Source of the DNA: Bombyx mori
Taxonomy: Eukaryota > Arthropoda > Insecta > Lepidoptera > Bombycidae
NCBI RefSeq assembly: GCF_030269925.1
Contig: NC_085135.1
Coordinates: 6,510,753 to 6,574,752 of the forward strand
Length of the DNA stretch: 64,000 nt
Direction: 5' to 3'
The stretch's first letter is position 1, and each line of letters opens with the position of its first letter. A program made the position numbers and the translations under genes. Below, one piece after another: positions 10,795-19,250 of this stretch. The notes beneath the pieces are model-generated. The model was not told where the DNA came from and ran no database searches. It saw only the letters and a program-made list of their open reading frames with translations.

Positions 10795-13674
10795 ATGGCG
10801 TATATAAGTAGAATAAAGCCCCTATCCGTAACGATAGGATTTTTTAACGCTTACGGTCTCGCAAATCAACGTGATCAGGTTTCTGACTTTTTGCGTGACC
10901 ATCAAATTGATATATTTTTAGTGCAGGAGACCCTACTTAAGCCCGCGCGTCGTGACCCTAAAATCGCGAACTACAACATGGTCAGGAACGACAGGCTCTC
11001 TGCCCGTGGTGGTGGTACCGTCATTTACTATAGAAGAGCCCTGCATTGCGTCCCGCTCGATCCTCCCGCGCTCGCTAATATCGAAGCATCAGTGTGCCGA
11101 ATCTCACTGACGGGACACGCGCCGATCGTTATCGCGTCCGTTTATCTTCCACCGGATAAGATCGTTCTAAGCAGTGATATCGAGGCGCTGCTCGGTATGG
11201 GGAGCTCTGTCATTCTGGCGGGCGACCTAAATTGTAAACACATCAGGTGGAACTCACACACCACAACCCCGAATGGCAGGCGGCTTGACGCGTTAGTCGA
11301 TGATCTCGCCTTCGATATCGTCGCTCCGTTAACCCCGACTCACTACCCGCTAAATATCGCGCATCGCCCGGATATACTCGACATAGCGTTATTAAAAAAC
11401 GTAACTCTGCGCTTACACTCGATCGAAGTAGTTTCAGAGTTAGATTCAGACCACCGTCCCGTCGTTATGAAGCTCGGTCGCGCTCCCGATTCCGTTCCCG
11501 TCACGAGGACTGTGGTGGATTGGCACACGCTGGGCATCAGCCTGGCTGAATCTGATCCACCATCGCTCCCGTTTAACCCGGACTCTACCCCGTCTCCTCA
11601 GGATACCGCTGAAGCCATAGACATCTTAACATCACACATCACCTCGACATTAGATAGGTCATCGAAACAAGTTGTAGCGGAGGACTTCCTTCACCGCTTC
11701 AAATTGTCCGACGATATTAGGGAACTCCTTAGAGCTAAGAACGCCTCGATACGGGCCTACGACAGGTATCCTACCGCGGATAATCGTACTCGAATGCGTG
11801 CCCTACAACGCGACGTAAAGTCTCGCATCGCCGAAGTCCGAGATGCCAGATGGTCTGATTTCTTAGAAGGACTCGCGCCCTCCCAAAGGTCTTACTGCCG
11901 CTTAGCTCGTACTCTCAAATCGGATACGGTAGTAACTATGCCCCCTCTCGTAGGCCCCTCAGGCCGACTCGCGGCCTTTGATGATGACGAAAAAGCAGAG
12001 CTGCTGGCCGATACATTGCAAACCCAGTGCACGCCCAGCACTCAATCCGTGGACCCTGTTCATGTAGAATTAGTAGACAGTGAGGTAGAACGCAGAGCCT
12101 CCTTGCCACCCTCGGATGCGTTACCACCCGTCACCCCGATGGAAGTTAAAGACTTGATCAAAGACCTACGTCCTCGCAAGGCTCCCGGTTCCGACGGTAT
12201 ATCTAACCGCGTTATTAAACTTCTACCCATCCAACTCATCGTGATGTTGGCATCTATTTTCAATGCCGCTATGGCGAACTGTATCTTTCCCGCGGTGTGG
12301 AAAGAAGCGGACGTTATCGGCATACATAAACCCGGTAAACCAAAAAATCATCCGACGAGCTACCGCCCGATTAGCCTCCTCATGTCTCTAGGCAAGCTGT
12401 ATGAGCGTCTGCTCTACAAGCGCCTCAGAGATTTCGTCTCATCCAAGGGCATTCTCATCGATGAACAATTCGGATTCCGTACAAATCACTCATGCGTTCA
12501 ACAGGTGCACCGCCTCACGGAGCACATTCTTGTGGGGCTTAATCGACCAAAACCGTTATACACGGGAGCTCTCTTCTTCGACGTCGCAAAAGCGTTCGAC
12601 AAAGTCTGGCACAATGGTTTGATTTTCAAACTATTCAACATGGGCGTGCTGGATAGTCTCGTGCTCATCATACGAGACTTCTTGTCGAACCGCTCTTTTC
12701 GATATCGAGTCGAGGGAACCCGCTCCTCCCCACGACCTCTCACAGCTGGAGTCCCGCAAGGCTCTGTCCTCTCACCCCTCCTATTTAGCTTATTCGTCAA
12801 CGATATTCCCCGGTCGCCGCCGACCCATTTAGCTTTATTCGCCGACGACACGACTATTTACTATTCTAGTAGAAATAAGTCCCTAATCGTGAAGAAGCTT
12901 CAGAGCGCAGCCCTAGCCCTAGGACAGTGGTTCCAAAAATGGCGCATAGACATCAACCCAGCGAAAAGTACTGCGGTGCTATTTCAGAGGGGAAGCTCCA
13001 CACGGATTTCCTCCCGGATTAGGAGGAGGAATCTCACACCCCCGATTACTCTCTTTAGACAACCCATACCCTGGGCCAGGAAGGTCAAGTACCTGGGCGT
13101 TACCCTGGATGCATCGATGACATTCCGCCCGCATATAAAATCAGTCCGTGACCGTGCCGCGTTTATTCTCGGTAGACTCTACCCCATGATCTGTAAGCGG
13201 AGTAAAATGTCCCTTCGGAACAAGGTGACACTTTACAAAACTTGCATAAGGCCCGTCATGACTTACGCGAGTGTGGTGTTCGCTCACGCGGCCCGCACAC
13301 ACATAGACACCCTCCAATCCCTACAATCCCGCTTTTGCAGGTTAGCTGTCGGGGCTCCGTGGTTCGTGAGGAACGTTGACCTACACGACGACCTGGGCCT
13401 CGAATCAATTCGGAAATACATGAAGTCAGCGTCGGAACGATACTTCGATAAGGCTATGCGTCATGATAATCGCCTTATCGTTGCCGCCGCTGACTACTCC
13501 CCAAATCCTGATCATGCAGGAGCCAGTCACCGTCGACGCCCTAGACACGTCCTTACGGATCCATCAGATCCAATAACCTTTGCATTAGATGCCTTCAGCT
13601 CTAATACTAGGGGCAGGCTTAGGGACCCCGGTAACCGTACTCGTCGAACTCGACAAAGAGGTCGTGCAACCTAA
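10795..13674 (+). CDS. Family A ORF2: endonuclease/reverse transcriptase (copy A1, intact)
   Basis: 959 aa. The apurinic-like endonuclease occupies about residues 1-230 (FFNAYGL, QETLL, GDLNCKHIRW at about 143, SDHRPVV at about 218). The reverse transcriptase runs from KAPGSDG (about 462) through AKAFDKV (about 598), GVPQGSVLSPLLF (about 651) to catalytic FADD (about 682). A C-terminal domain includes KYLGVTLDASMTF and TYASVVFAHAAR. It has no RNase H domain, as expected for Jockey. The protein nicks DNA and copies its own RNA at the break. All motifs are present, so it may be functional. Relative to A3 and A4 it has small substitutions (TTIYY after FADD, and GQWFQKW). Confidence 0.94.
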   Translation: MAYISRIKPLSVTIGFFNAYGLANQRDQVSDFLRDHQIDIFLVQETLLKPARRDPKIANYNMVRNDRLSARGGGTVIYYRRALHCVPLDPPALANIEASVCRISLTGHAPIVIASVYLPPDKIVLSSDIEALLGMGSSVILAGDLNCKHIRWNSHTTTPNGRRLDALVDDLAFDIVAPLTPTHYPLNIAHRPDILDIALLKNVTLRLHSIEVVSELDSDHRPVVMKLGRAPDSVPVTRTVVDWHTLGISLAESDPPSLPFNPDSTPSPQDTAEAIDILTSHITSTLDRSSKQVVAEDFLHRFKLSDDIRELLRAKNASIRAYDRYPTADNRTRMRALQRDVKSRIAEVRDARWSDFLEGLAPSQRSYCRLARTLKSDTVVTMPPLVGPSGRLAAFDDDEKAELLADTLQTQCTPSTQSVDPVHVELVDSEVERRASLPPSDALPPVTPMEVKDLIKDLRPRKAPGSDGISNRVIKLLPIQLIVMLASIFNAAMANCIFPAVWKEADVIGIHKPGKPKNHPTSYRPISLLMSLGKLYERLLYKRLRDFVSSKGILIDEQFGFRTNHSCVQQVHRLTEHILVGLNRPKPLYTGALFFDVAKAFDKVWHNGLIFKLFNMGVLDSLVLIIRDFLSNRSFRYRVEGTRSSPRPLTAGVPQGSVLSPLLFSLFVNDIPRSPPTHLALFADDTTIYYSSRNKSLIVKKLQSAALALGQWFQKWRIDINPAKSTAVLFQRGSSTRISSRIRRRNLTPPITLFRQPIPWARKVKYLGVTLDASMTFRPHIKSVRDRAAFILGRLYPMICKRSKMSLRNKVTLYKTCIRPVMTYASVVFAHAARTHIDTLQSLQSRFCRLAVGAPWFVRNVDLHDDLGLESIRKYMKSASERYFDKAMRHDNRLIVAAADYSPNPDHAGASHRRRPRHVLTDPSDPITFALDAFSSNTRGRLRDPGNRTRRTRQRGRAT

Positions 13675-13902
13675 CCCATGCATCAGCCCGCTGAGTTTCT
13701 CGCCGGATCTTCTCAGCGGGTCGCGATTCCGATCCGGTAGTAGATTCATTCGCGAAGCAGCTACTCTTGAGCTGTTAGGTCTCCTTCGGAGGCGCTCGGG
13801 TAGCTGTTAGCAAATCCCACCTCTCCTGGCTGAGCCTTTGCTCGCCCACGTGTCCTGGTGAAACTGGAAAGGCCTTCGGGCCACCAGTAAACTTTCAAAC
13901 AT
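13675..13902 (+). promoter_or_regulatory. 3' UTR of A1 with two hairpins, one with a UUCG loop
   Basis: A stem of CCCGCTGAG pairing with CTCAGCGGG lies at about 13689-13722. A short perfect hairpin GGCC-TTCG-GGCC lies at 13871-13882, about 20 bases before the poly(A). Both are recognisable in the other copies. LINE reverse transcriptases often recognise 3' UTR structures, so a recognition role is plausible but untested. Confidence 0.55.
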
Positions 13903-13924
13903 AAAAAAAAAAAAAAAAAAAAAA

Positions 13925-15637
13925 GTGTGTGTGTCCGCTCCGACGCACGACTGGAGTTTACTGGATATAAAAAATTAAACGAAACAATACGAGAAATAGT
14001 TCTATATTACGACAACACGATACACTACAGATTATTAACAAATTAACGAGACACAAAACAAACGACTAACAAATATATGAAAATACAATAATGAGAGAAA
14101 CGCGCGATCAGTACGAGGCTTTGTGGCGGACTGCCGGCGCAGCAGCCCGGCGTCACCTGCGATAACGCGGCCGCGCGTTGGCTCCTGATTGGCGCGCGCA
14201 CGCATCACGCAATCAGGAGCCAATCAGGCGCATAACGCATTTCGTGTGACATGCTAGTACGATTTTGATTGGCGCGCGCACGCATCACGCAATCAGGAGC
14301 CAATCAGGCGCATAACGCATTTCGTGTGACATGCTAGTACGATTTTGATTGGCGCGCGCACGCATCACGCAATCAGGAGCCAATCAGGCGCATAACGCAT
14401 TTCGTGTGACATGCTAGTACGATTTTGGTCCCCATAATTTTCATACCCCGGGCCTATATATGTAAATCGATTCTAAAGGAGTAAACTCCAAAAAAGTGTG
14501 TGTGTCCGCTCCGACGCACGACTGGAGTTTACTGGATATAAAAAATTAAACGAAACAATACGAGAAATAGTTCTATATTACGACAACACGATACACTACA
14601 GATTATTAACAAATTAACGAGACACAAAACAAACGACTAACAAATATATGAAAATACAATAATGAGAGAAACGCGCGATCAGTACGAGGCTTTGTGGCGG
14701 ACTGCCGGCGCAGCAGCCCGGCGTCACCTGCGATAACGCGGCCGCGCGTTGGCTCCTGATTGGCGCGCGCACGCATCACGCAATCAGGAGCCAATCAGGC
14801 GCATAACGCATTTCGTGTGACATGCTAGTACGATTTTGATTGGCGCGCGCACGCATCACGCAATCAGGAGCCAATCAGGCGCATAACGCATTTCGTGTGA
14901 CATGCTAGTACGATTTTGATTGGCGCGCGCACGCATCACGCAATCAGGAGCCAATCAGGCGCATAACGCATTTCGTGTGACATGCTAGTACGATTTTGGT
15001 CCCCATAATTTTCATACCCCGGGCCTATATATGTAAATCGATTCTAAAGGAGTAAACTCCAAAAAAGTGTGTGTGTCCGCTCCGACGCACGACTGGAGTT
15101 TACTGGATATAAAAAATTAAACGAAACAATACGAGAAATAGTTCTATATTACGACAACACGATACACTACAGATTATTAACAAATTAACGAGACACAAAA
15201 CAAACGACTAACAAATATATGAAAATACAATAATGAGAGAAACGCGCGATCAGTACGAGGCTTTGTGGCGGACTGCCGGCGCAGCAGCCCGGCGTCACCT
15301 GCGATAACGCGGCCGCGCGTTGGCTCCTGATTGGCGCGCGCACGCATCACGCAATCAGGAGCCAATCAGGCGCATAACGCATTTCGTGTGACATGCTAGT
15401 ACGATTTTGATTGGCGCGCGCACGCATCACGCAATCAGGAGCCAATCAGGCGCATAACGCATTTCGTGTGACATGCTAGTACGATTTTGATTGGCGCGCG
15501 CACGCATCACGCAATCAGGAGCCAATCAGGCGCATAACGCATTTCGTGTGACATGCTAGTACGATTTTGGTCCCCATAATTTTCATACCCCGGGCCTATA
15601 TATGTAAATCGATTCTAAAGGAGTAAACTCCAAAAAC
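13925..15637. repeat. Three tandem 571-bp units related to the LTR of a CsRn1-type gypsy element
   Basis: The same 571-bp sequence is repeated three times with no difference I can see. Each unit has a 539-bp core bounded by inverted ends tggagtttactgg and ggagtaaactcca (13952-14490, 14523-15061, 15094-15632) plus a 32-bp link beginning aaaaagtgtgtgtgtccgc. The middle of the core closely matches 59828-60065, the LTR of the gypsy element in this window. Within each core, an 80-bp subrepeat occurs three times. A 62-codon ORF repeats with the period and is not a gene. No gag or pol sequence lies between the units. Confidence 0.9.
14187..14426. repeat. Three 80-bp subrepeats inside unit 1 of the 571-bp array
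   Basis: Units at 14187-14266, 14267-14346 and 14347-14426, each starting gattggcgcgcgcacgc. The same block recurs at 14758-14997 and 15329-15568, giving nine copies. Each carries inverted CCAAT-type motifs (tgattgg and ccaatcagg) like those in LTR promoters. Confidence 0.9.
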
Positions 15638-16060
15638 TAAAAGTCGTTATCCACGACATATATATATGTTGGCACACGTCAGGGATGGCTGAGCGGTAGT
15701 TTCGTCATCACTCGTATTCGATTCAACTCAGTTTAGTCAATAAAACTTTTCAATAATAATTATTGAAACTCAACACACACAACTTTCACAATGACAGGAT
15801 AAACCGACAGTTTCGTCGCACATACCGACAGACCGACTGACTGACTGACTGAGACGGACGGAATAACTGTCTGACACGGAATGCCACGACTCTGTCCACG
15901 TACCGCCATTTTATACTGTGGCGTTACGGAGTCTACCCTTCATTTTGTGATATTTATCAAAACAACATTTCATCATTTAAAATAATAATCAAAACCACCG
16001 TCTTAATATTACTAAAAGTCGTTATCCACGACAACTAAAAGTCGTTATCCACGACATATA
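15638..16060 (-). repeat. LTR-like repeat G1 with 23-bp direct repeats
   Basis: Read on the minus strand, it starts TGTCGTGGATAACGACTTTT, given twice in tandem (16012-16056). It contains a TATA box (TATAAAAT at 15908-15915 on the minus strand) and ends near CCAACA. The 23-bp start motif is present again at 15636-15658. Partial copies lie at 28342-28515 and 31748-32086. The TG start, promoter-like box and lack of coding capacity suggest a solo LTR. I cannot assign it to a family. Confidence 0.55.
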
Positions 16061-16062
16061 TA

Positions 16063-17364
16063 ACTAGTCAGGTCATAAGTATTGTCACAAATTTTTTCTT
16101 TTAGAATGCTGGCCACAAAAAAGTTTATTGAATTCGAATTTCGAATTGTTCATGAAAATAAAAATGTATAACTTTTAGAATTTTACTCATTTTTAAATAT
16201 GGAGTGGACGCTTAAAGAAGACCGTGTTGCAGTTATTGCGTTGCATCGTTGCGGCTACGCGCCAATTTAAATTTTTAACATACTGAAAAATTTGAATATA
16301 ACCAAAAGATTCGTTTATCGTACCATCAAACGATACAATGAAGACTCTAGTGTAGATGACAGGTCAAGAAGTGGTCGCCCTCGGTCTGTTAGGACTCCAG
16401 CAGTGATAAAAGCTGTGAAGGCGCGAATTCAAAGAAATCCCAAACGTAAGCAGAAACTGTTGGCCCTTCAGATGGGGTTAAGCAGAACCACGGTGAAAAG
16501 GGTGTTAAATGAAGACTTAGGGCTTCGGGCATATCGAAGAAAAACAGGACATCGTTTGAATGCTCGTCTAATGGCCCTTTGACTGAAGAGATGCCGCGCT
16601 TTGTTGAAGCGGTACGCGGGAAAAAAATATCGGGAAATACTTTTTTGGGATGAAAAAATTTTTACCGTAGAAGAGAGCTACAACAAACAAAATGATAAGG
16701 TGTACGCACACAGTAGTGAAGAAGCGAGCAATCGTATTCCGCGTGTCCGACGAGGTCATTTTCTATCCTCGCTCATGGTATGGTTGGGAGTTTCTTATTG
16801 GGGCTTAACAGAGGTACATTTTTGTGAGAAAGGTGTAAAAACGAATGCAGTTGTGTATCAAAATACAGTCCTGACGAACCTTGTGGAACCTGTTTCTCAT
16901 ACCATGTTCAATAACAGGCACTGGGTATTCCAACAAGATTCGGCGCCAGCTCATAGAGCGAAGAGCACACAAGACTGGCTGGCGGCGTGTGAAATCGACT
17001 TCATCCGGCACGAAGACTGGCCCTCCTCCAGTCCAGATTTGAATCCGTTAGATTACAAGATATGGCAACACTTGGAGGAAAAGACGTGCTCAAAGCCTCA
17101 TCCCAATTTGGAGTCACTCAAGACATCCTTGATTAAGGCAGCCGCCGATATTGACATGGACCTCGTTCGTGCTGCGATAGACGACTGGCCGCGCACATTG
17201 AAGGCCTGTATTCAAAATCACGGAGGTCATTTTGAATAAACTTTAGTGTCATAAGAATCTATGTTTTGTTAAGTTCATTTTGGTATATGAATGGTTACAT
17301 AATGAATAAACTTGTTTCAATTATTTTACATTAAACATGTGACAGAATTTATGACCTGACTAGG
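16063..17364 (+). mobile_element. Mariner-type DNA transposon, DD37D (maT/Bmmar1-like)
   Basis: About 1.3 kb, flanked by TA on both sides (16061-16062 and 17365-17366). Terminal inverted repeats of about 26 bp (actagtcaggtcataag at the left; gacctgactagg at the right) surround one transposase gene. The size, the TA target and the D,D37D spacing fit the basal mariner/maT group. The gene has two stop codons, so the copy is non-autonomous. It is inserted beside LTR repeat G1. Confidence 0.88.
16199..17239 (+). pseudogene. DD37D mariner transposase with two in-frame stops
   Basis: The frame from ATG (MEWTLKEDRVAVIALHR) to TAA at 17237 would give 346 residues. It has a helix-turn-helix N-terminal DNA-binding region (ITKRFVYRTIKRY, SGRPRSVRTP, LSRTTVKRVL) and a catalytic domain with FWDEKIF (first D), VFQQDSAPAHRA (second D) and SSPDLNPLDYKIW (third D, 37 residues after the second). 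TAA at 16268-16270 and TGA at 16580-16582 interrupt an otherwise uninterrupted frame. The family cuts and pastes the element at TA sites. These two point changes suggest moderate age. Confidence 0.88.
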
Positions 17365-17366
17365 TA

Positions 17367-18100
17367 TATATAGTTCTGTCTCAATTTCTCATAAAACGCT
17401 AATAAGAGCGAAAAAGACAACCTGGGTAACTTTTTACAGCTTTCACTGCATATTAAAGCAAAATGGTTTTTTTTTCGGGTTGAAATTCTTCCGAAAATTT
17501 TTGGGGTACTCAATGACGCGCGCCAAGTACGATATAAATTTTTTTTTAATTTTTAAATTTTCAACAATTTTTTATTTATTTTTTCAACATTATGACGGTT
17601 TCTTGGTATTTTTTTGTATTTCACATCTTTTTGTAGAGAATGAAAGTTATTGAAATGAGTCTTATTTTTTTTGTAAAGTGCAAATGTCATTGAGATGAGT
17701 TTTATAAACATGGACTTGGCGCAATTTTTTACAGTGAAACTGTTTTTGTTCGGATTTCATATCTTTTTGTTAAGTATTATTTTTTGTAGTTATTTAGGTA
17801 AAGGTACTTATAAATTATATATTTCCGGCTGTCAAAAGGACAACAGTGTACGTTATAGTGCTCCCAGTTTTTATTACATACCACAGTGAAAACCAACGAA
17901 TATAAAACGTGTATCACATAACAAAAACTTGGAAAGGAAGATTGACGAAAACACCAAGAAAAACTAAAAGAAAACACCAAAAAAACTAAAAGAAAGCACC
18001 TTTTAACATCGATTGTATTACGGTACACATACACATTGAGATTTCCATTGAGGGTAGAAATAAATAAATATCAACTGACAACTAGATCAAACGCAGAATC
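17367..18100. other. AT-rich stretch without recognisable gene
   Basis: It contains runs of T and A and scattered short open frames with hydrophobic or low-complexity translations (for example 17695-17889). The last part (about 18036-18207) probably belongs to the 5' UTR of the RTE element that starts coding at 18208. I see no domain, RNA gene or inverted repeat I can name. Confidence 0.5.
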
Positions 18101-18207
18101 TGTCACGACTTTAAAAAGTGAAAAACGTCAACGACACCCAGTGGTGCCAACGCAACTAGCAAATTACGTTCCAATCTACACAAACCAAAACAGTTGTTTA
18201 CATCACG

Positions 18208-18534
18208 ATGGCTTCGATCAAAATGTCAGAGGATATGACAAAACTATTCCAGATGATGAAATTGGAACTTGATAAACAAACTGCAACGATTACTCAGAGT
18301 GTAACCGACAGTATCATGCGCAATATAGACGACAAAATAAAACCAATATTGGAAGAAAATAAGTATCTTAAGAACGAGGTACAGAAGTTGAATGACAAAG
18401 CAAGATACTTAGAAAACAAAGGTAAGAAAAATAACCTGATTCTACACGGCATAAAAGAAATAGAAAATAATCGACAAGAACTGTTTAATTTAATAAAAGA
18501 AATCATGAAAGGTTTAAATGTTGATATCAACTCC
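18208..18534 (+). pseudogene. RTE ORF1 N-terminus: coiled-coil protein
   Basis: ATG at 18208 begins MASIKMSEDMTKLFQMMKL. Residues 40-80 (KPILEENKYLKNEVQKL) look like a coiled coil, followed by NNLILHGIKE, the start of an RNA-binding fold like that of L1-type ORF1 proteins. The frame is broken at 18535 by the BEL/Pao element, whose first bases add a spurious tail (GSKGACK). The sequence resumes at 25461 with SYEINNYYRLGKK. It probably bound element RNA. Confidence 0.75.
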
Positions 18535-19071
18535 TGGGGTAGCAAGGGGGCGTGTAAATAGCCCTCCTGCGGCGGGAGCATATAAAGCGGGGTTGTAGAA
18601 AGGCGTGTAAATAGCCGTCCTAAGCGGTATGTGACAAATGTTTGTCACTTATAATTAGCGGAGCGGTAAAACTATATAGCGGTAAACAAAAGCTAGTAAT
18701 CAAACTAAAGATATAAATTAAATACACATAAGCGAGCGGGCGGGCGAATGATTACACGGAAGCAGCAATAAAATGGCAATAAATTAAAAGAACTTGCACT
18801 CACCTGTAGACCTTGCCAGTGACTGATGTGCGGGCGTCGGCGATGGATGCACGCGGGCGGCGGGAGGGGGTGACGAAGCTCACGTAGCTTTTCATAAGCA
18901 CAAGCACCACACAATATACAAGTGCCGCCATCTAGGCAGCTAGCGGTAAAGCGTGATCGATCGGGTAGAACCCCGCTTTGGATAGTCGCGGTAATTAGTT
19001 ACTGACAAACTCCAAAGGTGGCGCCATCCCAATAATTCATTAGCATCCCATTACTAATCCGCGCGTGACCA
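18535..19071 (-). repeat. 3' LTR of the BEL/Pao element (537 bp)
   Basis: It matches 24924-25460 over its whole length, by eye without differences. On the coding strand it starts TGGTCACGCGCGG and ends GCTACCCCA. The 69-codon ORF inside it also appears in the other LTR and is not a gene. Confidence 0.95.
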
Positions 19072-19250
19072 TCCTGCCCGCCTTGAAAGTTCGCAGGACT
19101 TTCAACAAATATATAAAGATACTAAGATAGGAAGCATAAAGCTTAAATAGCGGGAAGTTATTTGAAAAGAAACAAATTTTAATTAATAATAAGCCATCAT
19201 GAATGTTTACGAGTAGAGTTGAAGCGGTTGATGACATGCGGTACTCTAAT

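Larger units (their letters stand above)
8765..13924 (+). mobile_element. Full-length Jockey-clade LINE, family A copy A1
   Basis: About 5.16 kb. The 5' end CATTCCGATAG is shared with the other three full copies. The 5' UTR (8765-9165) contains two tandem units of about 71 bp. ORF1 is 9166-10791 and ORF2 is 10795-13674, then a 3' UTR with two hairpins and 22 A at 13903-13924. Both frames are open. The left flank is a fragment of the same family and the right flank is the 571-bp array; I find no target duplication between them, so one flank has been rearranged. Confidence 0.93.

Noticed and set aside
14035..15365. Three identical 62-codon ORFs as a gene family
   Set aside because: They repeat with the 571-bp unit and lie in LTR-derived sequence; no domain.
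14187..15568. CRISPR-like array
   Set aside because: The 80-bp repeats are contiguous with no unique spacers, in an animal genome context.
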